In this document: positions 38,688-47,992 of the stretch, piece by piece | Layout: each line of letters starts with the position of its first letter | Numbering within the stretch: position 1 is the first letter of the stretch | NCBI RefSeq assembly: GCF_026544205.1 | Contig: NZ_JALNUI010000002.1 | Location: forward strand, 124,001-188,000 | Direction of reading: 5' to 3' | Origin: Curtobacterium sp. GC_Cur_3 | Lineage (GTDB): Bacteria; Actinomycetota; Actinomycetes; Actinomycetales; Microbacteriaceae | DNA length: 64,000 nt | Notes under the pieces: model-generated | What the model was told of the DNA's origin: nothing | Database searches by the model: none | What the model saw: only the letters and a program-made list of their open reading frames with translations | Made by a program: the position numbers and the translations under genes

Positions 38688-41475
38688 TCACCCCCTCGAG
38701 ATGGCTGATGGTAGTAGCGTCAATTGAGAGCGGAACCTCTGAATCCATCCAGGCAAGATCCAAATCCCCTCCGTCCACACTCACGATGTCAAGCAGGGAA
38801 GAGTCGGTGGTCCTCTCGAAGGTCAGATTTGAGAGAGTTGCATTTTTCACAAAAAGGGTTATGTGGCCACCAATTGCCGTGCTGAGATCATGAAGGTTGA
38901 GGCTGTCGCATGCCGTCGCATCATAAACGTGGTCGGACTCGTCACTGAGTTTCTGCTGAACCTCATTCGTACTTACATTGCATGTCCCGAAGGCCTGCAA
39001 CCACGGCTCTGCGTTGGTCGGCACTGCGCGAGGCGTCTGGGCGGGGATCGCGGGCAGCGTGACTGATGGTGAATGCACGTGGATCGAATTCCCGGTCAAT
39101 GGCGAACTATTGCCGTAGTCGTCGACGGACCAGGCGGTTCCTGCAGCGTAGACACCGGAACGGACTCGGACAGACTCGTGGAGCTTGACGTCTCCGTTTG
39201 CACGAATTACCCCCTGGATTGAAGTGTCGTAAGAGACGTCAATGTTGCCGCCAGCAATGACGTCTCCCTGGATCCTGCAGCCGGGCATGATGATCACGTC
39301 GCCGCTTGCGATAATGTCGCCACTATATTGACCATTCGACCCACAAACGAATTTACCGTCAACGAGTACATCTGCATTTCGCCGCAGTGCCGCCCGATCG
39401 CCGGTTTCAAGGTCGGAGCGCGATATGATTGCGCTGTCGGGTTCCGCGGGTCCAGCCGAAACAGACGAAACGCTCGAACTTCCGGAGTGATTAAAGGAGC
39501 GCACCCCGAAGGATACCGACTCGCCATACTCGATACCACTCATCGTCCAGCTGATTTCCTCAGCGCTTATGTCCGATGCGAAGCTGTCGAGTACGTCGCC
39601 CTCAGAACTCACCACTTGGTAACCGATTGCTCCGGCGACCTTGGCCCAGGTTGCCGTCACTTCATGGCGCGATGCGACAACGGCAACGTCTGGCGTATTG
39701 GGAGATGTTCCGTTACTCGCGGCGGTCACCGTGATGCGTGCGTTTGACACACTCGCGAACGAATCCGGCCGACGAACGGTTACTGAGACAGTGTGGTCTC
39801 CTCCGGAGCTCAGTTGCGCTTTCACGGTTTGGCCATCATCCCTAAGCGCTGAGCCGTCGACGGACCACTCGAAGGTGGTGCCCGGTGCGTATGCCACATC
39901 AGAAGAAGCAGTGGCGGTGAATTCCTGACCCACTTCGACCGCACCAGGAAGACCAATCGCAGTTTGGCCTCCACGTACCCCCTTTGAAGTCAACTCCCCT
40001 AAGGCGCTGGCGCCCTCTGCGAAGTCGCCACCTGTCTGTCGTGCAAAGTCCTCGTTATACGGATCGAGCGTGGTCGCCAGACGCGCAGACTGTGTTTCGG
40101 CGGGCTTGTTCGACAGGGTTCCCGAAACTATGGTCACGTGATGCTCTTTTGCTGCCGCGACCAATTCATCACGAGACGGTACTTCACCGTACTCTTCGGA
40201 CGTCTGGTGCGTAGATTCGAGCTCTTGTTCTGACAGCAGCACGAGCGTCATGGGCCTCGCCGTCGCCGGATGTCCCTGAATATACGACATCATTTCTTGG
40301 CTAAGACGGGCGGTACTACTAGGGAGTGCCCATCCGTAGGGCGCTCCATAACCCGGATCCAGCCAGTTGTCGTACTCGTTGTCGAACGGGTTGGCTGTGC
40401 AGGTCTCACCTTCCGACTTAACCCCGTCGGATATCGGCGGGAGCCCGTAATATTGCTGATCGTATGGCGAGTTTTTGGTGCCGAGAAGCAAGTTACGCGA
40501 AAAACAGGCATTAGGGTTAGAGGCCAAGATTGTGTCAATTGATTCGGAGAGTTGCTCCTTGGCAAGCGGAAGGTCATCCGCAACGTCAGCCACATTCACG
40601 AAGTATCCAACGTCGGCAGACGGCAGGGTTTCGAAGGGATTGACGCCGGGCATTCCGACCTCGTTCGCAATCGCCGCGGCCGCTCGACGAGCTTCATCGC
40701 CGTACGTCAGGTGAGGAGAGAAAAAGTCTTTGCCGGATTCCTTCGCCGCGTTGATCAGGAAGGGTATATCCCGATATTGTATCTCGACATTGCCTATTCT
40801 CATCGTCGCTACCGAGTTACAGATCGGGTCCGCGTAATGGCATTCAGAAATGGCGTTTTGTACCCCGACGGTAGACCAATCATCATGCTTGCCAAACACG
40901 CCAGAGTGATTCACGTCATATGTGCCAGTGTCTTCCGCGGACGCCGAGTTGAACTGCGGGTCTCCGAAAAAGAATGCGCCAATGACATTCGTCAGATCAC
41001 TAGAGTTAGCCAGCTTCATCCCTGCCTGGATAGCCATGGCGCCCTGCGAATAACCCGCAAGGATGACTAAGGTGTTGGGGCACTGTTGCTTGAGTTGGCG
41101 TATACTTTCAACAGTAGACTGCCCGCCTGCTGCGACAGAGTTGTCGAATGTTTTCGTTATATGAAGCAGCTTGCCGATCGCATTGATGCTGTCGGTCCCC
41201 TGAATGCTAACGGCTGGGTAATCTACACCTTGGGCAGAAATGGTTCGGCCTGTACGTCCGGTGATGCTGACCAGTTCGGAGTAGACAGCAGATAAGGGCG
41301 CACCTAGGCCGTAATTGTCTGGTTCTTCTGCTTCTGGCGGCTCGCCGGACCCTCGGGCGCCCATAAACGCGTAGTCCGAGCATGCTGCCGCTGCCGCGGG
41401 TGCTGAGAGCCCGATGGCGCCAGCGGCAAGCGTTACGGTGGTGATCGAAGCCAACAAAACAGTTGCTAGGCGCAT
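38626..41475 (-). CDS. secreted multi-domain cutinase-like protein
   Basis: This 949-residue protein has a signal peptide (1-30) and then several modules. Cutinase/serine esterase (31-275): GARGSGE, nucleophile Ser143 in GYSQGA, Asp216 between Cys212 and Cys219 (CHYADPIC), His255 in SPHLTYG; all triad and disulfide residues are present. A Rossmann-like part (about 285-500) resembles a vWA domain whose metal motif is lost (YFVNVADVADDL, MTLVLLSE, FARQTGGDF). Then a PKD-like (510-586) and an FN3-like (592-677) module, a bactofilin-like beta-helix (705-785: SGDIIASGDVIIM, QGDVIAGGNIDV) and a C-terminal domain. No membrane anchor or sorting signal is seen. RBS GGGGGAAAA precedes ATG 41475. Confidence 0.85.
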   Translation of the reverse strand: MRLATVLLASITTVTLAAGAIGLSAPAAAAACSDYAFMGARGSGEPPEAEEPDNYGLGAPLSAVYSELVSITGRTGRTISAQGVDYPAVSIQGTDSINAIGKLLHITKTFDNSVAAGGQSTVESIRQLKQQCPNTLVILAGYSQGAMAIQAGMKLANSSDLTNVIGAFFFGDPQFNSASAEDTGTYDVNHSGVFGKHDDWSTVGVQNAISECHYADPICNSVATMRIGNVEIQYRDIPFLINAAKESGKDFFSPHLTYGDEARRAAAAIANEVGMPGVNPFETLPSADVGYFVNVADVADDLPLAKEQLSESIDTILASNPNACFSRNLLLGTKNSPYDQQYYGLPPISDGVKSEGETCTANPFDNEYDNWLDPGYGAPYGWALPSSTARLSQEMMSYIQGHPATARPMTLVLLSEQELESTHQTSEEYGEVPSRDELVAAAKEHHVTIVSGTLSNKPAETQSARLATTLDPYNEDFARQTGGDFAEGASALGELTSKGVRGGQTAIGLPGAVEVGQEFTATASSDVAYAPGTTFEWSVDGSALRDDGQTVKAQLSSGGDHTVSVTVRRPDSFASVSNARITVTAASNGTSPNTPDVAVVASRHEVTATWAKVAGAIGYQVVSSEGDVLDSFASDISAEEISWTMSGIEYGESVSFGVRSFNHSGSSSVSSVSAGPAEPDSAIISRSDLETGDRAALRRNADVLVDGKFVCGSNGQYSGDIIASGDVIIMPGCRIQGDVIAGGNIDVSYDTSIQGVIRANGDVKLHESVRVRSGVYAAGTAWSVDDYGNSSPLTGNSIHVHSPSVTLPAIPAQTPRAVPTNAEPWLQAFGTCNVSTNEVQQKLSDESDHVYDATACDSLNLHDLSTAIGGHITLFVKNATLSNLTFERTTDSSLLDIVSVDGGDLDLAWMDSEVPLSIDATTISHLEGVSGSVSVIANTFPSGATYYLY

Positions 41476-41612
41476 TTTTCCCCCAGGATCAGTCTGCGCT
41501 CAGGTTGGCAGTCGAGACCCGGCCCGGTCTACCCCCCACATGGGGTTCAGGATCGAGATCGAGAGCCAGGGCTCAACAAGGGGACTCCCCCGTTGCCGTC
41601 GTGTCCCGTCGG

Positions 41613-43863
41613 TTACCGCTCGAGGCCGTCGTCGCCGCGTGACAGGTCTGGTGCCGGAGACGGGTCCAGCGTGAGAGAGCTGTCGGCGTTGCTCGACGTC
41701 GACATCTTTTCGGGGTTGATACCGGCCTGGCGGAGCATCTCTCGGTCTCGCAATTCGAACTCGTCGTACTGCGGCTCGCCGACTCTCCCGGTCGCGGCGA
41801 TCGCGTCGGAGTCGGTCTGCCCTTGCCGGCGATCGACGCCGTCTCGGTCGCCGTCTCGTCGCGGCTGTCGGAGGTGTCGGAGGTGATCCTGGCGACGTCG
41901 GTGTCGGTCTGGCTCTCGACGGCCGCGGCCGCCGCGGCACCGAGCGCGGCACCCTCGGCAAGCGCGGCTGCATCGCCGTCGCGCTGCTCGGGGTTCGGGT
42001 ACCGCGACGCCAGACGGTCGTTCCGCTCCTGCTCGCGCGCCGCTTCCCGCTGCGCATCCCGTTCGGCCTGCTCGCGCTGCCGGTCGGTCTTGCGCTGGGC
42101 CTCGCGGACGGCGAAATCGCGCTCGCGTTCGGCCTTCCGCTGGGTCTCCTGCAGCTGCCGGCGACGTTCGTCCGCGGCGCGCTGCGCCTGGCGGGCAATC
42201 TCCGAGGTGATGGTCTGCCCTGCCCGGCCTGCCTGGCGGCCAACGTGCTCGAGTGTCTGGTCGAGAGGATCGCTCATGATGATTCCTTCCTGTCCGGTGG
42301 GGGACGACGCCGCAGCCCCCGGAGTGGTCTCGGTGCCGCCCGTGGTCGCGGGTGCGGCCTCCGTGGTGGTCTCGGCGACGACGTCGGTGGCCCTGGCCAC
42401 CGGCGTCGACGTCGCCTGCTGCACGGCCTGGGCGGCCGAGACGAGGGCTGTCCGTGCCGCGGCCGACTGCTCGGCCGCGTGCGCGGCGTAGTGCTCGCGG
42501 GTGGACTCGGCCACCTCGGGTGCAGTCGATAGCGCGGCCGCCTTGTGGAGCGCGGTCACGCGTTCCTGGAGGCGGTCCGCGACGGGGTTGCCGCGGAGCT
42601 TGTCCGGGATCGCCTGCGGCTCGGACGGGTCGATGCGGTACTTCGTGCGGAGCACGTCGACCTCGGCCGCGGTGCGGTGCCAGTCGAACATCCGCCACGG
42701 CTCCGACGGGAGGCGTCCGAGATCCTGCGTCCACGCCGGCTGCTCGAGGGCGAGGTCTGCGCCCCGCTCGCGGAGGCGGACGCCGATGTAGTGGTGCCGT
42801 TCCGCGAGGTGGTCGCGCCACTCAGCGGGCAGGAGCTCGTCCTGGTGCCGGCAGTCGTCGGCGATCCACGCCGGGACGCCATCGACGGGCTCCCGGTCCA
42901 CGAGTAGGACGGTCGGCTGGCCGACCCCTCGAGGGCCTGCTCGATACGCCAGTGCAGCACCGCAGGGACGTCGTCAGCGGTTCCGAGCTCACGCTGCTGG
43001 TAGGCGTCCTGCAGCGTCGCGATCGGGTCGTGGCCGTAGTCCTCCGCGTGCCGGAGCGATGCCGCGAGGGCACCCCACGACTCCTGCCCCTCAAGCGAGG
43101 ACGCAAGCTCGACGCCGAGGGCGCGTTCCACGATCGCGCCGATACGGAGCTCGTCGGCACGGGCGGCGACGTCGGCGTGCTGGTCAATGAGCGTGACGAG
43201 GTCCTCGACGCGGTCCTGCTCGGCGCGGATCGTCTCGTGAGCGGACAGCATCCGCTCCGAGCGGGCCGCGATCTGCTCGAGGGCGTCGGGGACGGTCGCG
43301 GCGTCGTCGAGGGCGAGGTACAGGCGGTTGCTCTCCTTGCCGCGGGACAGGGCCGTGTAGGCGTCCTCGCGGCTCATGGTGGCGTCGCCGAGGACGTGGG
43401 TGTTGTCGGTGGTGAGGCCCTGGGAGCGGCTGATGGTGCGGGCGTAGCCGACCGCGACATGGCGGCTGACGTACCCGGCGGGGAGCTGGATCACGGCGCC
43501 GTGCTCGGCGTGGGCCACGTCGAGGGCGCCGTCGTCGAGGATCCCGGTGACGGTCCACAGGTCGCCAATCTTGACCCGGTCGCTGCCGCCCTGGATGCGG
43601 AGGTCTGAGCCGTTGCGGCGGGTGACGATGGTGTCGCCGACGTGCGTGGCGAGACCGTCACGGAGGTTCACCGACCGGGGGGTGTCGAGGTCGCCGGTGG
43701 AGATTCGGTACGCCTGTGCGCGGGCGTGGAGGTCCGCGACGGCCGTCGCGGTCGGGGCGAGCATCAGCGACCGCACGCCGTCGTGGGTGTCGTGCTGCCA
43801 GCCCTCGAAGACCGCGGCGGTCATCCGCTCGCTGCGCAACGGGCCGCTGGCCGACATCGTCAC
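41613..43863 (-). pseudogene. MobF-type relaxase (TraA/TrwC-like), truncated and frameshifted
   Basis: The reading frame begins at the junction near 43850 and has lost the relaxase domain and first helicase half. It keeps the RecD-like helicase C-terminal part: YARTISRSQGLTTDNTHVL and YTALSRGKESNRLYLAL. Two single-base losses break it: near 42926-42935 (GAGGGGTCGG on the coding strand) and near 41818-41824 (CAAGGGCAG). With both restored it ends SRGDDGLER at 41613. A strong site GGAAGGAATCATC precedes an in-frame ATG at 42277, which could start a separate coiled-coil protein. A living element would need the missing nickase domain. Confidence 0.8.
42277..42277 (-). promoter_or_regulatory. internal start with strong ribosome site in relaxase frame
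   Basis: GGAAGGAATCATC-ATG on the minus strand, in frame with the relaxase tail. The product would start MSDPLDQTLEHVGRQAGRAG, with a long charged coiled coil (Gln/Arg/Glu repeats). Separate downstream gene or internal start cannot be told apart here. Confidence 0.45.
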
Positions 43864-43939
43864 TGCACTCGAGGTCGCCGTCCGCGAGAGCCTCGACCCG
43901 GCGCCCGACGCGGTGCTGGTCGGGGGCGCCGAGCACTAG
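43852..43939 (+). pseudogene. second copy of the pcp 3' end
   Basis: GACATCGTCACTGCACTCGA through GAGCACTAGTCG repeats the end of pcp (33901-33990) with about 7 differences in 91 bases, and keeps the frame and TAG stop. The AAA ATPase starts 46 bases later. It marks the right end of the foreign block and shows that pcp and the ATPase gene were adjacent in the donor or ancestor. Confidence 0.88.
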
Positions 43940-43985
43940 TCGAGCGGCCCTGGTCACGGTCAGCGGGCAGCGCCAGGATGCACTC

Positions 43986-45632
43986 GTGCTCGACGATGCA
44001 GACCGGGACCTCATGCGTGCCTTCGCACGCTTCCTCGACCACGCGAACGACCTCGCGGCGACGGAGCAGCGCGCCCAGCTGACCCCGATCGGCGAACGGC
44101 TCCGTGACCACCTCGGCGCCGACCCGCAGACCATCCCCGTGGTCACCGAGGAACTCGCCGACCACCGGCTGGTCGACGCCGACATCGCGCTCGACGAACT
44201 GACCGGCCCCGACCCGGACGCGCTCGTCGGCATCGCCGGGGACGACGGCCGCTTCCACAGCTCGATCAGCGAGTTCGTCGCGCACGCCCACACGCGCTGG
44301 TCGCTCGGTCCCGTGAGCTACGCGGCCCGCGCCACCGGCCCGGACACGACACGGCGGGTGGTGTCCTTCGGGCTGCGCCTCATCACCTTCGAGGGAGCGC
44401 CCGTCGTCGTCCTGCAGCGCGGCGCGAAGCCCGAGTACGGCCGGTCGAGCGCCACGCTCGAGGTGCTCGCCGTCGACCAGGACCTCGCGACGGCCTTCCT
44501 GACCCGGGTCCGCGCGCTGATGATCGAGCGGAGCGTGCTGCGCGGGCAGGTGCTCTCGTTCGTCCAGTCGCAGTACGGCGCCGACGCCGGCGCGACGTTC
44601 CTGCGGCGGCCGGACACCACCGCGGACGACGTCGTGCTGGCCGACGGGGTGCTCGACGAGGTCGTCGCGCACGTCGTCGGGATCGGCGAACAGCGCGAGG
44701 CACTGCTCGCCGCGGGGCAGCACCTGAAGCGCGGGGTCCTGCTCTACGGGCCGCCCGGAACCGGCAAGACCCTGACGATCCGGCACCTGCTGCACCGGAC
44801 CGAGGGCGTCACCGCGGTGCTCCTGACCGGCTCGAGCATCGCCGCGATCGGTGCCGCGGCCGAGGTCGCCCGCACCTTCCAGCCGTCCATCGTCGTGCTC
44901 GAGGACATCGACCTCGTCGCCATGGAGCGTGACATGACGCCGCAGCCGCTGCTGTTCGAGGTGCTAGACGCGCTCGACGGCCTCGACGGGGACGCCGACG
45001 TGGCGTTCGTGATGACGACCAACCGGGTGTCGGTGCTCGAACGGGCACTCGCCGACCGACCGGGGCGCGTGGACCTCGCCGTGGAGGTGCCACTGCCCGG
45101 CCTGCCCGAGCGGACGCGGCTGTTCCGTCGCTACGCGGGCGCGCTGCCGTTCTCCGACGAGGTCCTCGCGCAGGCGGCCGAGCGCGCCGAGGGCACGACG
45201 GGCTCCTTCGCAAAGGAGCTCATGCGGCGGAGCGTCCTCGGTGCCGCCATGCGCGGCGCCGAGCCCTCGGACACCGACCTGCTCGACGCGCTCGAGTCCC
45301 TGCTCACGGCACGCTCGGCGCTGACGCGGAAGCTGCTCGGCACCCGCGGCGACGGCGACGGCGACAGCGACAGCGACAACGACAACGACAACGACGCCGA
45401 CGGGGACGGCGGCCCGGACGACATCGAGCCTGAGGACGTGGTGGACTTCGCGTTCGTCGCCGGCCGGGGCGAGCCCGGCTTCCCGGTGATCGTGCCCGCG
45501 GTCATCGATGAGGACGAGCGCGAGCACGAGCACGAGGACGAGCGCGAGCGCGAGCGCGAGCACGAGCACGAGCACAGGGGCGACACAGGACTCGGAACCA
45601 GTCCGGACGATCGGCCTCCTGCCGACCAGTGA
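43986..45632 (+). CDS. AAA+ ATPase (CDC48/FtsH-like domain) with acidic repeat tail
   Basis: The 548-residue protein has an unrecognised N-terminal domain (1-230), then one AAA domain: Walker A YGPPGTGKT (Lys261), Walker B IVVLEDID, sensor MTTNR and arginine-finger region DRPGRVD. The tail is low-complexity: alternating Asp/Ser/Asn with Gly (near 45346-45420) and Glu/Arg/His repeats (45505-45585). GTG 43986 with CAGGA upstream is favoured; ATG 44013 is an alternative. It likely remodels or unfolds a protein or complex; the target is unknown. An internal fragment is duplicated at 33997-34193. Confidence 0.85.
   Translation: MLDDADRDLMRAFARFLDHANDLAATEQRAQLTPIGERLRDHLGADPQTIPVVTEELADHRLVDADIALDELTGPDPDALVGIAGDDGRFHSSISEFVAHAHTRWSLGPVSYAARATGPDTTRRVVSFGLRLITFEGAPVVVLQRGAKPEYGRSSATLEVLAVDQDLATAFLTRVRALMIERSVLRGQVLSFVQSQYGADAGATFLRRPDTTADDVVLADGVLDEVVAHVVGIGEQREALLAAGQHLKRGVLLYGPPGTGKTLTIRHLLHRTEGVTAVLLTGSSIAAIGAAAEVARTFQPSIVVLEDIDLVAMERDMTPQPLLFEVLDALDGLDGDADVAFVMTTNRVSVLERALADRPGRVDLAVEVPLPGLPERTRLFRRYAGALPFSDEVLAQAAERAEGTTGSFAKELMRRSVLGAAMRGAEPSDTDLLDALESLLTARSALTRKLLGTRGDGDGDSDSDNDNDNDADGDGGPDDIEPEDVVDFAFVAGRGEPGFPVIVPAVIDEDEREHEHEDEREREREHEHEHRGDTGLGTSPDDRPPADQ
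45346..45585 (+). repeat. low-complexity repeats encoding AAA tail
   Basis: Runs of GAC/GGC/AGC/AAC triplets (about 45346-45410) encode an Asp/Gly/Ser/Asn tract, and GAGCAC/GAGCGC hexamers (about 45515-45573) encode Glu-His and Glu-Arg repeats. All units are multiples of three, so length can change without breaking the frame. Confidence 0.75.
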
Positions 45633-45665
45633 GCAGCGGCCGCCCGCCGCCAGCGCCGTGGTGCC

Positions 45666-46436
45666 TCAGCGCGCGACGACGGTCGACGACTGCGCGGACC
45701 GTCGGAACTGCGCGGACCAGGCCACCGCCACGGCGATCACGATCAGCAGGACGGCACTGACCAGCCCCGTGCCGACAGCGAGACCGCCCCGCGCGTGCGG
45801 GACCGCGACCCAGTCCGCGAGGGACGCCCCCACCGGCCGGGTGAGCACGTACGCCGTCCAGAACGCCGTGACGGGGCCGAGCACGCCGCCCACGCGACCG
45901 AGGACGACGACGGCCATGGCGGCGACGAAGACCATCCCACCGGCGAAGTACCCGAGGTGGAAGGTGCTGGCGAGCAGGTCGCCGGCAGCGGTGCCCATCG
46001 CGAACGTGGCGATGACTGCGGCCCAGTAGAAGCACTGTCGGCGCCGGCTGGTGATGGTGTGCACGTCGAGGCTTCCCTCGGTGCGGCGCCACACCACGAA
46101 CACGGCGACGAGGCCGACCAGGAACACCGGTGCGGAGACCAGGTAGGGGACGCCGAGTGCGACGTGGGTGACGTCGGCGATCATCGTGCCGAACACCCCG
46201 ACCATCGACACGGCCGCCCAGTACCTCCAGGGCGCGTACCGGGTCGCGGCGAGCTGCACGACGAGGACCACCGCGAAGAGCACCGCCGTGGCCAGGACCG
46301 TCGGGACGGGATCGAACCGCGTGACGAGGAAGTCGGAGAGCGCCTCGCCCATCGCCGTGGTGAGCACCTTGATGACCCAGAACGACGTCGTTGGGTCGGG
46401 CACACGGTTCGGTGCGATGCGGGTCGTCACGGTCAT
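45666..46436 (-). CDS. COG4705-type membrane protein
   Basis: The 256-residue protein has six to seven membrane segments and the repeated family motif RVPDPTTSFWVIKVLTTAMGE near the N-terminus and FWTAYVLTRPVGASLADW near the end. It is a paralogue of the protein at 47113-47919. COG4705 proteins are uncharacterised membrane-anchored proteins. ATG 46436 overlaps the DedA stop (ATGA). It is the last gene of the three-gene operon. Confidence 0.85.
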   Translation of the reverse strand: MTVTTRIAPNRVPDPTTSFWVIKVLTTAMGEALSDFLVTRFDPVPTVLATAVLFAVVLVVQLAATRYAPWRYWAAVSMVGVFGTMIADVTHVALGVPYLVSAPVFLVGLVAVFVVWRRTEGSLDVHTITSRRRQCFYWAAVIATFAMGTAAGDLLASTFHLGYFAGGMVFVAAMAVVVLGRVGGVLGPVTAFWTAYVLTRPVGASLADWVAVPHARGGLAVGTGLVSAVLLIVIAVAVAWSAQFRRSAQSSTVVAR

Positions 46437-47116
46437 CCTCGTCGGTCCCGACCGGCCGCGGCGGGCTGGTCCGCCGGATCGCCGTCCGTTCCTGACCGGC
46501 GGCCCGTCCGACGGCGGAGCGCCCCGATCACGATCGGGAGCACCGAGACCAGGACGATCACGATCATGAGGACGTCGATGTTGTGTGCCACGAACGGGAT
46601 CCCGCCGAGCAGCACCCCGACGGCGGTCAGGCCTGCAGCCCATGCGATCGCCCCGATGAGGTTGAACAGCAGGAACCGGCGGTAGTGCATCCCGGCGGTG
46701 CCGGCCGCGAGGGGGACGTAGGTCCGGACGACGGGGACGAACCGGCCGAGGACGAGTGAGAGCCCGCCCCACCGGGTGAAGAACGCCTCTGCCTCGTTGA
46801 GCCGAGCGGTGGTGAGCAGACGCGCGTCGTCCCGGAACCAGCGACGCCCGAAGCGCTTGCCGAGCCAGTACCCGACCTGGTCACCGGCGATCGCCGCGAG
46901 GGACGCGACGAGCGCGACCTGCCACGGCGTGACGCCCAGGGCGCTGCTGATGATCGCGGCGGTGACGAGCAGGGAGTCGCCGGGCAGGAACGGGAACAGC
47001 ACCCCGGACTCGATGAAGATGAGCACGGCGATGCCCACGAGGACGTACGGACCGAAGGCGTGCAGCACGGATGCTGCGTCGAGGAGGTGCACGGCGAGGG
47101 GGACGGTGGCGGTCAC
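46433..47116 (-). CDS. DedA family membrane protein
   Basis: The 227-residue protein has the DedA/SNARE-associated pattern: FIESGVLFPFLPGDSLLVTA, GDQVGYWLGKRFG, and the conserved GRFVPVVRTYVPLAAG with its essential Arg residues. Relatives (YqjA, UptA) are proton-driven or undecaprenyl-phosphate flippases. GTG 47116 overlaps the stop of the upstream COG4705 gene (GTGA) and its own stop overlaps the next start, so the three genes are tightly coupled. Confidence 0.92.
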   Translation of the reverse strand: MTATVPLAVHLLDAASVLHAFGPYVLVGIAVLIFIESGVLFPFLPGDSLLVTAAIISSALGVTPWQVALVASLAAIAGDQVGYWLGKRFGRRWFRDDARLLTTARLNEAEAFFTRWGGLSLVLGRFVPVVRTYVPLAAGTAGMHYRRFLLFNLIGAIAWAAGLTAVGVLLGGIPFVAHNIDVLMIVIVLVSVLPIVIGALRRRTGRRSGTDGDPADQPAAAGRDRRG

Positions 47117-47919
47117 GATGAGACACCCAGCTGCGCCTGCGGAGCGGTGGTGTCGCGACGCAGACGGATCGAGAGCCAGCTGATGACCGCGGCGATGAGG
47201 ACCAGGAACACGATGCTGGTGGTGATGGTGCCGATGCCCAGGCCACCGTCCTTGACCGGCGACGAGAGCAGGTCGCCGGTGGAGGCGCCGAGCGGGCGGG
47301 TGAGGACGTAGGCGATCCAGAAGCACACGACCGGTCCGCGGTGCCCGATGAACCAGACGGCCGCGGTCAGGGCGATCGCCCCGGCGAACAGGAGCAGCGA
47401 CGGGAAGTACCCGAGCCCGGTCTGCTCCGCGATCAGGTCACCGGCGGCGGTGCCGAGGGCGAACGTGAACAGGATCGCCAGCCAGTAGAACGCTTCCCGG
47501 CGGATCGTGTCGATGCTGTGGATCGAGATCGTCCCCTCGGATCGGTACCAGATGACGAAGACGGCTGCCAGCGCCACGGCGAAGACGGTCGTGCTGAGGG
47601 CCAGCGGGACGCCGAGCCCGTCCGTCAGGTTGTCCGTGATGCACGTGCCGACGATGCTGATCAGGACCACGGTGACCCAGTACAGCGGCGGCCGGTAGGC
47701 GCGGGTCCGGAACTGCAGGACCAGGAACACGACGAGCGCGACGGCCATGACCAGGGTCGTCAGCGGCAGGCCGAGCCCGACCGTGTCGCTGAGGAGGTCC
47801 GCCGCGGTCTCACCGACGGTGGTGGCGAGGATCTTGATGACCCAGAACGACACGGTCGGGTCCGGCACCTTGTTCGAGCGGACGCGGGTCCGCAGCCGGG
47901 CTGCAGGCGCGTGGGACAT
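47113..47919 (-). CDS. COG4705-type membrane protein
   Basis: The 268-residue protein has about seven membrane segments and the same motifs as its paralogue (KVPDPTVSFWVIKILATTVGE; FWIAYVLTRPLGASTGDLL). ATG 47919 follows GAGGAGAACGTC; an in-frame ATG at 47973 is less likely. It is first of the COG4705-DedA-COG4705 operon and divergent from a sensor kinase gene, so the two-component system is its likely regulator. Confidence 0.87.
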   Translation of the reverse strand: MSHAPAARLRTRVRSNKVPDPTVSFWVIKILATTVGETAADLLSDTVGLGLPLTTLVMAVALVVFLVLQFRTRAYRPPLYWVTVVLISIVGTCITDNLTDGLGVPLALSTTVFAVALAAVFVIWYRSEGTISIHSIDTIRREAFYWLAILFTFALGTAAGDLIAEQTGLGYFPSLLLFAGAIALTAAVWFIGHRGPVVCFWIAYVLTRPLGASTGDLLSSPVKDGGLGIGTITTSIVFLVLIAAVISWLSIRLRRDTTAPQAQLGVSS

Positions 47920-47992
47920 GACGTTCTCCTCGTCGGGACGGACCGGACCGCGGATGCGGGAGCGGCGATGCATCGACGCTAGGAACGCGGGG

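Noticed and set aside
41573-43863. Programmed frameshifting in the relaxase
   Set aside because: Two independent losses in G/C runs plus a missing N-terminal half fit decay or sequencing error better than a programmed event; no slippery site with a structure is evident.
33988-43944. Integrase-mediated insertion with att sites
   Set aside because: No integrase or recombinase gene is seen, and the flanking duplicates are long and diverged rather than short and identical.
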